Below are positions 32,310 to 41,890 of a stretch of DNA of 64,000 bases, one piece after another. The stretch's first letter is position 1, and the number at the start of each line of letters is the position of its first letter. The notes under the pieces are model-generated. The model was given only the letters and a program-made list of their open reading frames with translations. It was not told the origin of the DNA and made no database searches. Origin of the DNA: Plasmodiophora brassicae (lineage: Eukaryota > Endomyxa > Phytomyxea > Plasmodiophorida > Plasmodiophoridae); assembly GCA_039704465.1 (NCBI GenBank), contig JASFAU010000016.1, positions 620,001 to 684,000 of the forward strand, written 5' to 3'. The position numbers and the translations under genes were made by a program.

Positions 32310-34004
32310 GGCGTGCCTCTTCAGCATCAGACGGAGACGCGCTAATCCTGCGCGTGACATGCCGTTCTGCCGGGCTTCGTGCACGAGTTTGTTCAGCTCG
32401 ATCTCGATCTCTCGCACGTTAATCGGTCCGATATCGACGTCCGCTGTTGCCGGTTCATAGTCGTTCGTCGGGTGCTGATTGTGCGACTGGTCTCCCGTCA
32501 ACGTTGCCATGCGCGTAACGATGTACTCCACGTTCTGAATAGAATCCACATCGACGAGTGCACATCCGGACTGGACCACCCTCGATAGCTGCTGAGCAGG
32601 ACTAATGCCCAGAGCTGCCAACAGGTCGTTGCCGATGAGAGTGACTGTGACCGCGTCCGAGATGTAGAACTCCACGTTGAACAAGGTGATCTTGCCCACC
32701 GTCGTCTCGAGTGTCGTCACTGGGACTTTCACCATTTGATCGCATGATCCGATCGCGCGATCATCTGCTGCTAGGATCTCCCTCGCCGTCACGGGCTGGA
32801 AGATAACCTCACGGCTGGCAACAGCGCTTGGCATGATGTTGCCGCCCCGGCAGCCGGAATCGAGTTCATATGGTACACGAACGTCTCCAATGACTAGCCA
32901 CTGTTGGCCCCCCTCCAATTCAGGATAGCGTTGCACCTTCTTCACCTTTATTGGAGGAGGGCCCGCCCGGGCGTTCGCCTTCACCAACGCCCTGCACTCG
33001 TCCTCGCTGGGCTTGGTCGGACAGTCGCGCAGCGTGTGGCGTCCTTTACAGTGCCAACACGTGGGTGCACGACTGAGCTTGGAGGCGTCAGCTGCGGGTG
33101 GAGCCGCCGCTGATATCGGCTTGCTAGGCTTCGGCGGAGGAGCGACTTTTGCTGGTGCAGGTTCGGATCGGTGGCGCTTGAATCGGTCCACTCGTGCTGC
33201 TGGGATAGCGCGCCCGGTATCGGGACGGCCTCCACCTGCGGCGTGTTGCTTGTCATGCTGGCGAAGCTCGGCGACCGTGCGCTTAGGCGTGTTGCCTAGG
33301 GCATTGGCCTCGTTCTTGTGAGCCAGCAGGAACGCATCCGCCCAACGCTTCGCCTCCGCCTTCACCGCGACGATGTTGCCTTCGCGTGCAGGCTTATCAT
33401 CCGTTACCCATCGTCGAAGGTGCTGGCGCAAGCGGAATGGCTGCATCGCGTCGACGAACAGGCTGACGCGCGCCTTCCTGCCCCCCACGCTGGACCGCAG
33501 ATCATAACCCAGACGGTGCTCGTGCTCGTTGAGCGACTCCAGCACCGACTGGATCATGTCCCGCAAGGTGGCCAGGTTGACGTTCATGTAAACATGATTC
33601 GCCAACCTGTCAGCCATCTCATACGGCTGCAGTCCATGGCCGTCTCGCAAGTCGTTGATCGTGTCGACCATCCACTGCTTCAGAGTGGTCTCCGTCAGGT
33701 CGTCTACGGAGACCAACTCTAGTTCGTCCAGCGCGATCAGCTTCAATTGCGCGGCCGTGAAGCAGTGGACGACCGACTGCGGCTTGACCCTCTGGCTCGC
33801 AGGACGCTGCCGTTCCCGATCGGTAACGACAGCACAGTACTTGTCGTACTGTTCCTGCAGCCGCTGATCGACGGCGCATCTAGCTTCTTCGTGCTCGGCA
33901 GCAAGAACGCGTCGCTTACTTGTGCGTTGTTGGTCATGCCGATGCTGGCTTATGTGCAGCGTGAGTAGAAGTCTAGTAGTGATGCTAAGTAGGTCGAGAA
34001 CCAC
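32310..34004 (-). pseudogene. Gag-protease of a second Ty3 lineage (element B), truncated before RT
   Basis: Minus-strand frame with a long gag (capsid-like helices), zinc knuckle CWHCKGRHTLRDC, and protease VPYELDSGCRGG. It ends at the sequence GMSRAGLARLRLMLKRH, which corresponds to the start of RT in the copy at 63.4 kb. At about 32300 it fuses to element C. The true start is unclear: no ATG opens the first 100 codons in this frame, and an ATG at 33937 lies in another frame. Confidence 0.8.
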
Positions 34005-34640
34005 TAAAGCTAGCTTTGAGGTCTTTTCCCAGAATAGTGAACCCTAGAACTAGCTGGATCACAGGCCATACTGGGCCTGTGTGGTATCATGCTAGTAGCC
34101 CATGACAGTGTCAACAGAGATGCCAGTGGGGAACAGCGGGTGATGTCATGCAGTGACGTCACCAGAGCCAGGCTGATGTAGGGAATGAGACATAAATAGC
34201 CGGCCCATTTCTACACGCTCCATGTCCTGGACGGACACGATCTCACGGGTGGCCACCATGGAGGGCTGGTCGGAGGGGTCGGCGGCGGGTGGCGAACCGG
34301 CAGCAGCATGCGGCGTCGGCAACGATCGGCAGCGGATTCATCCGTGCCGCTGCGCGCGGTGGGCCAGAAGATGGGTGCGCCCAGCCAGCATCAGAGGCCC
34401 GTCAGGGTCAACGGTGGTCAGCGTCGCCGATATTGAGGGCCGCGCACCCTACAGTTGCAACATTCTCGTGACAGAGCCCCAGTCGGCGTGCAACAGACTG
34501 CCCACTGGAGTACGCCGGGTTGGGGGTTCGATTGCGATTTGCGCCACTGGCGTCGTCAGTCGCGCACCTCCCCTCGGCGACCCTGATCTGGGCCGCTGAG
34601 CACACGCTGCGCACCCATCTGGCTCGCCGCAGCGTCACAA
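34005..34640. other. Likely 5' LTR/leader of element B; no clear gene
   Basis: Contains short hairpins (for example CACAGGCC with its complement at 34063-34084) and a TAAATA-like box near 34193. Small plus-strand frames from 34222 lack recognisable features. It precedes the gag of element B on the minus strand, hence a possible LTR. Confidence 0.3.
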
Positions 34641-35285
34641 ATGAATCCGGCGCCGTTTGTAGCGGACGCCGGCGTCAACGCTGTTCTGCCGGCGGTACCC
34701 ATGGGGCCGTCGAGCGCGCGTGTCGGCGCCGCGCATCTGCGCATGCGGCTCGCAGAGGCGCACAACGCCTCGTCCGGCGGGCTCGCCGTCACGGCAAGTG
34801 AACTCGGCGATCACGTCCAATTCATGGTCGCTTGCGCAAACGAGAACCTGCCCGGCGCCGTCGTCGCCGGTCCTGGACCGCCAGCCTGGGCAGCGCCTCT
34901 GCTGAACCTTCCGGTCCAGCTAGCGGCCCTGCAAGAGCACGTCGGGAACATGCAAGAGCAGCTCGGGAACATGCAAGAGCAGCTCGGGAACATGCAAGAG
35001 CAGGTCGCGGCCCTGCAAAGGTCGATGGTCGTTCTGGACGCGAAGATGGTGAATGGAATGATCGAGGAACCGGACGATGCCGTCGTTCCCGTGCCGAACG
35101 CAGCGGGCGAGGCCATACCGGCGGCATTCCCGGCCACCCGACGGCAGTTGACAGCGATGACCGGCGCCAATTGCAATACTCTACTGAACTACTACGGCCT
35201 TCCAACGGCCGGCACCGTCACGGCGCGCCGTCGGCGTCTGGCGCGCCACCTCAGCGTGCACAACGTCGGCGTAATTGATCAGTAG
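34641..35285 (+). CDS. Coiled-coil protein with heptad-length tandem repeats, 214 aa
   Basis: ATG at 34641. The middle has a 21-bp repeat in tandem (unit MQEQLGN, three copies, flanked by ALQEHVGN and MQEQVAALQ), which forms an exact heptad coiled coil. The C-terminal part (about residues 165-214) is a basic helix-turn region (TRRQLTAMTG, TARRRRLARHLSV) resembling a small DNA- or SAP-like module, though this is only an impression. GC-rich like host genes. Function unknown. Confidence 0.6.
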   Translation: MNPAPFVADAGVNAVLPAVPMGPSSARVGAAHLRMRLAEAHNASSGGLAVTASELGDHVQFMVACANENLPGAVVAGPGPPAWAAPLLNLPVQLAALQEHVGNMQEQLGNMQEQLGNMQEQVAALQRSMVVLDAKMVNGMIEEPDDAVVPVPNAAGEAIPAAFPATRRQLTAMTGANCNTLLNYYGLPTAGTVTARRRRLARHLSVHNVGVIDQ

Positions 35286-35380
35286 CACGGCTGTGATCCC
35301 GCTCGCGGTTCCTTCTTCTGCAGGGAGCTGGGACGGTCATACATTCAATTACTAGCGGTTGCTTCGCCAATACATTCCAC

Positions 35381-35435
35381 AAATCGTCTCATATCGGCTG
35401 ATAGTGGGCCAGCCCCGCTGATATGGCGACGATTT
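35381..35435. repeat. Imperfect hairpin near the end of a Helitron remnant
   Basis: AAATCGTC at 35381 pairs with GACGATTT ending at 35435, with further pairing of ATATCGGC/GCTGATAT inside. On the minus strand it lies 3' of the helicase remnant and is followed about 26 bp later by CTAG (35352-35355). A Helitron 3' end has a hairpin then CTRR, so this is a candidate terminus. Confidence 0.4.
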
Positions 35436-35559
35436 GAGGAATGCGCAGCGCAGAATAGATTCTATGGGCTGGGGGACGTCACTGTTTGGCACAGTGTGAA
35501 TGAGCCCCAAACATGCAGTTCCAGAGGACTTAACTCCTGCCCGTATCTATCCATGCACT

Positions 35560-35920
35560 GTCGATGGTTCAATCGAAGACTTCGCGGAAGACGACAATCT
35601 TCATCTTGGCGAACGGTTTGCCGGTGCCGTCGGCGACCCTGATCTTCTCTGGGTGACGGCACGGGACAGGGCCACGTACAGCTGACCGTGGCTGAACACT
35701 TCGTGGCCAAGCCAGACGCCAACACGACCGAAGGACTGACCCTGAGCCTTGTTGGTCGTCATGGTGAAAGCCCCCGTGATGGGGATCTGCCTCCTTGCAT
35801 AAGGTAAACGGGAGTCGCGGGTCGGATGAACGCATGGTGATCCGAGGGATGAGGACATCTTGGCCATCGAATCGACCGCCAACAATAGTGGCGGCCAGAA
35901 CGGACCTGTGCACTTAGGGG
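35560..35920 (-). pseudogene. Helitron/PIF1-type helicase C-terminal remnant
   Basis: Two minus-strand frames together give the conserved end of a Helitron helicase: VLIPRITMRSSDPRLPFTLC, then FTMTTNKAQGQSFGRVGVWL, FSHGQLYVALSRAV and KMKIVVFREVF. The frame shifts near 35800 and again near 35650. The rest of the Rep-helicase is absent. Confidence 0.8.
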
Positions 35921-36039
35921 TTTAAACGTGTCCAGACGTTGGCCGTCTCCGATCTGTCCAAATCGGGTCTGGAGCGGAGGATCGTGCTTATGATCTTCCA
36001 TTCGCGCACGCTTGGTGCCTTGACTTATTTTGGTCAGGA

Positions 36040-36600
36040 CAGGGACTCTAGCGCGCGGCACGTCGACGAGCTCGTCATCGACGTAGTGGCGCTCCTCAAG
36101 TCCCCCTGTACGTCGGCGTCATCGAATGAAAGCTTCGCTCTCGAACTTTGCCTGATCGGCGCTGACGGTGGGCCGGGCAATTTCAGCGAGGCCTGTCCGG
36201 TTCGCGAACAAGCACCCCTTCGATGTCCTTCTTACGATATTCGCTATCGTCGTTCTCAGGTCGAGGTGTCAGGAGAACGCCGTCGACGACCGGATCGCGT
36301 CGATCATCCGACGCGTGCTGATGATGTACCAAGACGCATTGGCGAAGCGCAGAAGTCCCATCGATCGATCTGGCCGGTGATGGCATGGCGTCCGATGATG
36401 TCGATGATGACGCCGTTGATCAGGCCCGCAACGCCCCCGCCCGTCGAGCCGCTTCCTTGCTGCAGAACCGGGCGGCAACGAGCTCCTGGCGAACTGTACG
36501 TGTACTGTTGGCATGCACACGGATTAGTAACCACTGTGGGCCTGAACAGAGTAGAAGGATCTGGATCCCATGTCGAGCGACGTTGACAAATTAAAAGAAG
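36040..36600 (+). pseudogene. Tandem unknown gene family, copy 1 (degenerate)
   Basis: Matches copy 2 in broken frames: ELCLIGADG parallels ELLLIGAVD, and DRIASIIRRVLMMYQDALAKRRSPID parallels ERIASLVARLVPMYLDAVRRRRSGID (key residues only). The shared intron ends in CCTGAACAG in both. Frameshifts suggest a pseudogene. Its 5' side abuts the Helitron remnant. Confidence 0.6.
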
Positions 36601-36705
36601 AGCGGTCCGAGGACACCAGCGACGTCTGCGAGTCGTCATCACGGTCGTGGGTCATTGGCTAGAAGGTATTGCGACCGGAGCGTGGACTGAAATTGGTGTG
36701 AGCAG

Positions 36706-37611
36706 ATGCCCAAGCTGCAAAAGAGGCGATGGGCTGATGCCGCTGCACAAGTAAACCGCCCTGCTAAGAAGCCCAGAGAGGTACGAATTTGCCAATGCCG
36801 GTACTGAGGCGATCGAGACATCTAACACGCCGCAGGATTCGCAGGTACACGAACATACTGCTGTCGGACGCGCGAGACGAGCGGGACGGTGATGACCACG
36901 TCGTCGACATATTGGCGGCGGTCCTCAGGTCGCTGGACGCAGGCGCGGTTTGTAGACCGGACCGCCCAACTAGGCCACGAGAGCAGCTGCTCTCGTGGCC
37001 TAGTTGGGCGGTCTGGTCTACAGGTTGAGTGGGACGATTTCGCCCACGAACTCTTGCTGATCGGCGCTGTCGACGCCAAGCTCAGCGAGGTCTGGTGCGC
37101 GACGAAGCACACCTACGACCTCTTGCTGGTGGCGATCGAACTCATCGTCCTGACGTCGAGGCGCCAGTACGATGTCGTTGTTGAGCGGATCGCGTCTCTC
37201 GTTGCCCGGCTTGTGCCGATGTACCTGGACGCTGTCCGAAGGCGGCGAAGCGGCATCGACGTTGCCGGTGCGAATGGATCTGAGGACGGCGGTGCAGGAG
37301 ACGACGCCGGTGACGATAGCCGCCCCGTACGCAGGACAGCAACCAGTCGGCGGGCAGCAGTACTGCAGAACCGGTGGGCAATCAGGTCCCGACGAACTGT
37401 ACGTGTACTGACGACATTCGCCTTGATTTGTGCAATCCTGCTGATCCACTGTGGGCCTGAACAGAGTACGATGGATGTGGACCCGATGTCGAGCGACGAC
37501 GACAGCGACGCAGCGTCCCAGGACACGAGCGACGTTTGCGAGTCGTCCTCCATGTCGTCGGAGTACAGGGTGATTTGGGTTAGAAGGTATTGCGAGCGGG
37601 GTGTAGACTGA
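36706..37611 (+). pseudogene. Tandem unknown gene family, copy 2, split by a palindromic insertion
   Basis: ATG at 36706 opens a basic exon (KLQKRRWADAAAQ, RPAKKPRE). The central part (DGDDHVVDILAAVLRSL, then DDFAHELLLIGAV, ERIASLVARLVPMY) is helical, and the last exon is acidic/serine-rich (MDVDPMSSDDDSD). The intron 37399 to about 37466 uses GTACGT and AACAG, conserved with copy 1. A 72-bp palindrome at 36951-37022 with a GGTT duplication breaks the frame between AGAV and EWDDF. No known domain; a nuclear protein is possible from the basic first exon. Confidence 0.6.
36951..37022. mobile_element. 72-bp palindromic insertion with GGTT target duplication
   Basis: Two 36-bp arms, 35 of 36 positions complementary, no spacer. 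It begins TGTAGACCGGACCGCC and ends with its complement. GGTT flanks both sides (36947-36950 and 37023-37026). Half-copies occur at 61093 and 61304. The DNA can form a full-length hairpin. It lacks coding capacity. Confidence 0.85.
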
Positions 37612-37805
37612 ACCCCCGTGACATTGCAGGCACCCAAGCTTACTTGCAAGCAAAAGAGGGTTCAAGTGGCTCTCCTCGCGAAACGCCCAGCGAAGAAGCG
37701 CAGACAGGTTTGCCAATTGCCAACGCCGGTACTATGGCGAGGGAGACAGCTGACATGCGTGCAATAACTGCAGGTTCACGAACGACCTGCTGTCGACCGT
37801 TCGAG
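37612..37805 (+). pseudogene. Tandem unknown gene family, copy 3 (5' exon only)
   Basis: Bases 37633-37803 align with 36720-36865 of copy 2: a basic exon (KRPAKKRRQ versus NRPAKKPRE), then a donor-like GTTTGCCAA and the same intron text (CCGGTACT). Homology stops before the USP-like frame begins. Confidence 0.5.
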
Positions 37806-37899
37806 CCGCCCCGAACGAAACGTCCACAGCGATCCCGCCCAAGGGTCGGAACGTCCTGCGCAGGTACGAAACACTATCCAATTGTCATCGACGCTGCTG

Positions 37900-38733
37900 A
37901 AGTTGACATTTAGGAGTGTGGTGCTGAGAGGCTATTCAATACTTCCAGCGGGCATATCGAACGTGGATGCGGCCGGCGTCTGCCGGCAGATTTGCCTCGC
38001 CATTGCACCGGTCCATATCCTGCGTCGTTTGCCAGGATGGAACCGCGTGCCGGGCGAGGCGCCCTGGGTGGGCCTGTTCAGCCGGGTGATGGACCCCCAA
38101 CTGGATCCGAACGTGGCGTCGTACGCGCTTGTTGATCAGCTCATCAGCCGCCTGGGCAACGCCGACCGGGCGACACGGTCGTTTCCTGCCGGACATCAGC
38201 ACGACGCAGACGACTTCGTCCTGGAACTGCTATCGCAGATGGACGCTTACCGTATGGTCGGTTCTGATGGACAACCGGTTGTTCGCAGTCTCGTCGAATT
38301 CGTCGAACACGTAATTGATACGTGTGCGACAAGCGGCCACGCCTCGTCCCGCCCGCCTTGTCAGCAGCCCGTCGTCATATGCATGCTGCAGGGTTGCCAC
38401 CGGCGAGTCAAACAGTCAACGGTTCTGGTCGGGGAGCAGTCGGGGACGATAACCAGGAGGTGCACCTCCAACATTCCTTGCCAACCTGGTCACGATGTCG
38501 AGCACCGGTCGACAACGTTCCGCCACATGGCCAGGATGCCAACGCCGGGGTCACTGTTGAGTGTTCGGCAGGATCCGATGGAGATCGTCCAGCAACCCGG
38601 CCCTGACGGAGCGCAGATCAGCATGGCGCGTCGTAGGACCACGGTGGTAGGTGCAGGACATCAAGCGATGATGATGGGTGGATCTCTTGGATATCTGCCC
38701 GTTTTGAGCGGTATAAACGACAACTTCATGTGA
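37900..38733 (+). CDS. USP/UCH-like ubiquitin hydrolase domain fragment
   Basis: The frame has no ATG at its start, so an upstream exon or truncation is likely. GISNVDAAGVCRQICLAI resembles the catalytic Cys box of ubiquitin-specific proteases (GLxNxGNTCYxNxxLQ), and HQHDADDFVLELLSQM resembles the QQDAxEFLxxLL block. Zinc-ribbon-like cysteines occur later (CMLQGCHRR, CTSNIPC), but the His box is not evident, so the enzyme is probably partial or inactive. Similar domains are found in some mobile elements. Moderate confidence. Confidence 0.45.
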   Translation, partial: KLTFRSVVLRGYSILPAGISNVDAAGVCRQICLAIAPVHILRRLPGWNRVPGEAPWVGLFSRVMDPQLDPNVASYALVDQLISRLGNADRATRSFPAGHQHDADDFVLELLSQMDAYRMVGSDGQPVVRSLVEFVEHVIDTCATSGHASSRPPCQQPVVICMLQGCHRRVKQSTVLVGEQSGTITRRCTSNIPCQPGHDVEHRSTTFRHMARMPTPGSLLSVRQDPMEIVQQPGPDGAQISMARRRTTVVGAGHQAMMMGGSLGYLPVLSGINDNFM

Positions 38734-38770
38734 GTACTGTACATTAATCGGAGATACACACACGTCTGTG

Positions 38771-40123
38771 TCATCCAGTACCACTCTTCTTGCCTGCGCG
38801 CGGTGCCGCATTATCGTCCGATGCGGTACGGTTGGCTTTCTTGGCGGGGTTCCTCTGCATTGATGTAGGGCGGGATGAGCCAGCGACAGAGGATGCGGCC
38901 GGAGCCCGAGGCTGACGTGCTGCAGAGGACTGGCTGCTAGACGCAACACGCGATGGACACCGCCTTAAAGTGATTGCTGTTGCACTACCCGGCCGAGCTT
39001 TCGCAGCAGCGACCGTCGGGCGCCATGTAGGAGCCGTAATCGCTGAATCTTGACAGCCGTAGTAAAGAGCGTTCTGCATAACGCGTTTAGCCTCGTCGTC
39101 TTGTCGCGACAAGGACACAATGCGAAATTTTCGACGACCAGTTCTTACAAACTTGTAGCCAATTACGGGTAAAATACGACGTTCCCCACAGGTCAGCACG
39201 TGCAGCTGACGTGCCGCTGCAGAACTTGCCGGCGGTTGATGCACGCTAGTAATTTGACTACTGGCAGGTGCGTTTGCACTGGCGACCGAGGTCAACCTTG
39301 AATGTGGAGCTTGGGGGCGCTGCCCAGCGGCGCCCAAGGCTGGGGTGCGGGGTGCATTCATCGCTCGGTGCACATTCGAGACGATTCGTAAGGTGCTCGA
39401 TACGGTAGTCACGTGGTCTCTGTTGGCAATGGCGGGCAAGGTCGGTGGGTGACGTTGACTGGACGCCGAGGCATCACCCCTCACCGATGAAACCCCATGC
39501 GCCGCCGAACAGTCCACAATCAAACAGATGTGCTTGACGACGCGCTCGAGCTGCATGTTTCGGAAGCAAGGTCCGTTGGAGTCGAAGGTCGACAGAATCA
39601 TCCCTCTCTCGTGTACCGTGTATGGAGGTGCGAATAACGTAAGGAAACGTGACCGCCCGTCCTTGCAGACCCAGATCGTCTCCAGCACCTTAACCTGGAC
39701 CCACCGGCGGATCAGCTCAGGCACCCGGCCCTGCCGAATGCTGTCCACGACTGCGTCGGCATTCGTGATAATTTCCATCAGATCGAGGTTCGAGATTGCA
39801 TGCGCGAAATTATCAGGAATTGGCCATGCACGTCCCACCCGCGGCGACTCGAGGGCTGCCTTGTTCCAACAGGATGCATACACGTGCTGCAAATCGTAGG
39901 TAGCACCATCAGCCAGGTTAACCATCATGTTTGTCACTCGTCTCGCAAGTGGGCACATGAAGATCGTCATGTTGGCAGCGTTCAGAACGTCGTTGGCATG
40001 CAAGGCTTGTCCATGCGTCATCACAGGCGAGGTCAGGGCGCTCATCGGAAACACTGGAGGGTACACGGCCAGCGCACAGTGCGAGATGCTTACTGCGAGC
40101 ATGATGGCAGCTAGTGCTCTCAT
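38771..40123 (-). CDS. Secreted protein of unknown family, 450 aa
   Basis: ATG at 40123 begins MRALAAIMLAVSISHCALA, a signal peptide; the frame is open 15 codons further upstream without such a feature. Residues about 30-190 are ordered with conserved-looking Trp/Cys (CWNKAALESP, LETIWVCKDGRS), then a Ser/Pro/Ala-rich middle and a basic C-terminus (RRCPSRVA, KKANRTASDD). No domain recognised. Single exon. It runs tail-to-tail with the USP-like frame. Confidence 0.55.
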   Translation of the reverse strand: MRALAAIMLAVSISHCALAVYPPVFPMSALTSPVMTHGQALHANDVLNAANMTIFMCPLARRVTNMMVNLADGATYDLQHVYASCWNKAALESPRVGRAWPIPDNFAHAISNLDLMEIITNADAVVDSIRQGRVPELIRRWVQVKVLETIWVCKDGRSRFLTLFAPPYTVHERGMILSTFDSNGPCFRNMQLERVVKHICLIVDCSAAHGVSSVRGDASASSQRHPPTLPAIANRDHVTTVSSTLRIVSNVHRAMNAPRTPALGAAGQRPQAPHSRLTSVASANAPASSQITSVHQPPASSAAARQLHVLTCGERRILPVIGYKFVRTGRRKFRIVSLSRQDDEAKRVMQNALYYGCQDSAITAPTWRPTVAAAKARPGSATAITLRRCPSRVASSSQSSAARQPRAPAASSVAGSSRPTSMQRNPAKKANRTASDDNAAPRAGKKSGTG

Positions 40124-40268
40124 CGCTGACGAACAAGGTTCCAGTCGGGAGCCGCCTGCGTCTGACAACGATGTCGCCTGTGGAGGTGGTCCGCGGCTGC
40201 AGTCGCGCAGTTTCGCGTTCGAAAACGGGAGGTCCGCGATTTACCAGGATAACCCTGATCCTGGGAGA

Positions 40269-40283
40269 GTACAATAATTGTAC
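40269..40283. promoter_or_regulatory. GTACAATAATTGTAC palindrome, copy 1
   Basis: Perfect 15-bp palindrome around a central A. It lies about 0.15 kb upstream of the secreted-protein gene (-) and about 0.3 kb upstream of the piggyBac-like gene (+). Confidence 0.6.
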
Positions 40284-40336
40284 ATACGTTCGCACATTTT
40301 TGCGCGATCACGGATCTGAGCCCAAATGGGTCGAAC

Positions 40337-40351
40337 GTACAATAATTGTAC
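40337..40351. promoter_or_regulatory. GTACAATAATTGTAC palindrome, copy 2
   Basis: Same 15-bp core; the palindrome extends to 12-bp arms at 40332-40356 (flanks CGAAC and GTTCG). About 95 bp later a TATATTTA-like box (40448) precedes the piggyBac-like reading frame. Confidence 0.65.
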
Positions 40352-40591
40352 GTTCGCAGGCTAAATTCTGCTATTTTCAAAGCTGGATCGTGAAGAAACG
40401 GCAACGTTGTGAGCACTGCAAATCAGATCGCTCGCCAGCTTGAACGTTATATTTAGCGCCTGCAGAAAACAGCAGGTTGAATCGTACCGGGCGAGTGCCA
40501 TTGTATCGGTGGTTGTCGAGGCGGTGTGAGCGGTGTTGCTAGACTGTGGATTGCTGTTTAGTGGTAGGAGAACGTGTCTAGTACGAGTCTA

Positions 40592-41467
40592 ATGGGCGAC
40601 CTAGCGTCATTCTTCGAGGATGACTGCCTTACCTCGAGTGACGAGAAGCAGCCCGGTGGCGACTCCGATCTGAACGAATCCGTTTGGCACCACAAGAAGC
40701 TGAATACTTCCAACATCACCTTCTCTACCACCAGTGTCGACGAGGAGCTGATGGCGGTCGCCAAAGAAGAAGTCGCTGCGGTGACGGCGAAGGTTCGTCG
40801 CGCGATTGGGAAAGAACACCCAGATCTCAGCGATTGCGTGAACTATTTCCTGAACGGCATCATCAACGAGCTCTTCGACGCACTGGGAGAAGGCGTTCCG
40901 ACTTCTGAGACCATCACGGGAGAAGAGTTCACCCACTTCGTGAGGGTCCTGGCTTGCTTGTCGGTCTACAAGACGACTCCATCCGTCTTTTTCGACCCCG
41001 ATCGTGCACACCTGTATCCGGCAGCAGCGAACTTTTCTCAGGATAGGTTCCGGGTGATCATGTCGGCGTTTAAAACGAAGCGTGGTTGTGATTCTTCAAC
41101 GGTGACGACTTGGGATCGGCCGTTCTCAACCGACATCTTGATCCGACGAACCGAGGTCGCGTTTACGCGAACGTCCTGTGCGGTTGCGTTCGTGCAACCG
41201 AAGTCGATCCTGTCTGTTGACGATGATCAGTACCGACTCACTTCTGCGTTGTCCGAAGAACTGCTCGGGATGACACGGGTCAGCAACGAGAAGAAGGCGT
41301 TCGGTATTGTTTCCACAAACGCCGTTTCCTTGACGTCCGGCATTCTCCTGGGAGTGCGCCTTCTCGGGAAAGGCGAAGGCTACGGCGACGTGGTGCGAAT
41401 CTTGTTGATGAACCTACATTCCGTACAGCTACCCGAGAACGTGCGAGGCACCAACCTCATCTGTTAA
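40592..41467 (+). pseudogene. piggyBac-like transposase, N-terminal and first catalytic part
   Basis: ATG at 40592; the frame is open from a GTG at 40574. An acidic N-terminus is followed by TGEEFTHFVRVLACLSVYK, FSQDRFRVIMSAFK (the MSRDRF block of piggyBac), LSVDDDQYRL (first catalytic aspartate; usual text is SVDEQ) and LLGKGEGYGDVVRILL (the YTGK-GLG-VV block). It stops at a TAA where repeat sequence begins. Confidence 0.7.
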
Positions 41468-41885
41468 GAACGACAATAACGAAGTGATTTATTCCACCGA
41501 CATCGGCGCGAGACGATGGCGACGTAACGCAGTGTAACAGGGCTTGCCAAAGCCGTTACCGGCAACGGCGACGGTGGCGGAGCCTCTGTTGTGGACGTGA
41601 CACAGTCGCGCACCCACACAATGTCATCGTGTGCCGGTGGTAGGACATGGTCCTCGACATCTGTCTCGATCGTGGGTATTTACAGCCAAACTTGATTAAG
41701 TACCTTATGTCATGCGGGTTCGAGATCCTTGGCACCCACAAACGGATGAAGACGTTTCCGTTTTTATTCCGTCAGGGTGCGTCGCGTTTTTATTCCGTCA
41801 GGGTGCGTCGCAAGGCTTGATTGGAAACCAACTGTAAGCGCATTTTGAATTCCACAACATCGACCGGTTAAGGATGTCGACTTTG
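41468..41885. repeat. Interrupting repeat sequence within the piggyBac-like gene
   Basis: Includes a diverged copy of the 68-bp palindrome family (41597-41659) and a 26-bp direct duplication at 41760-41785 and 41786-41811. Its first bases (ACAATAACGAAGTG at 41473) also occur at 60973, upstream of the copia-gag-like ORF, which hints at a shared LTR end. Confidence 0.55.
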
Positions 41886-41890
41886 ATAGG

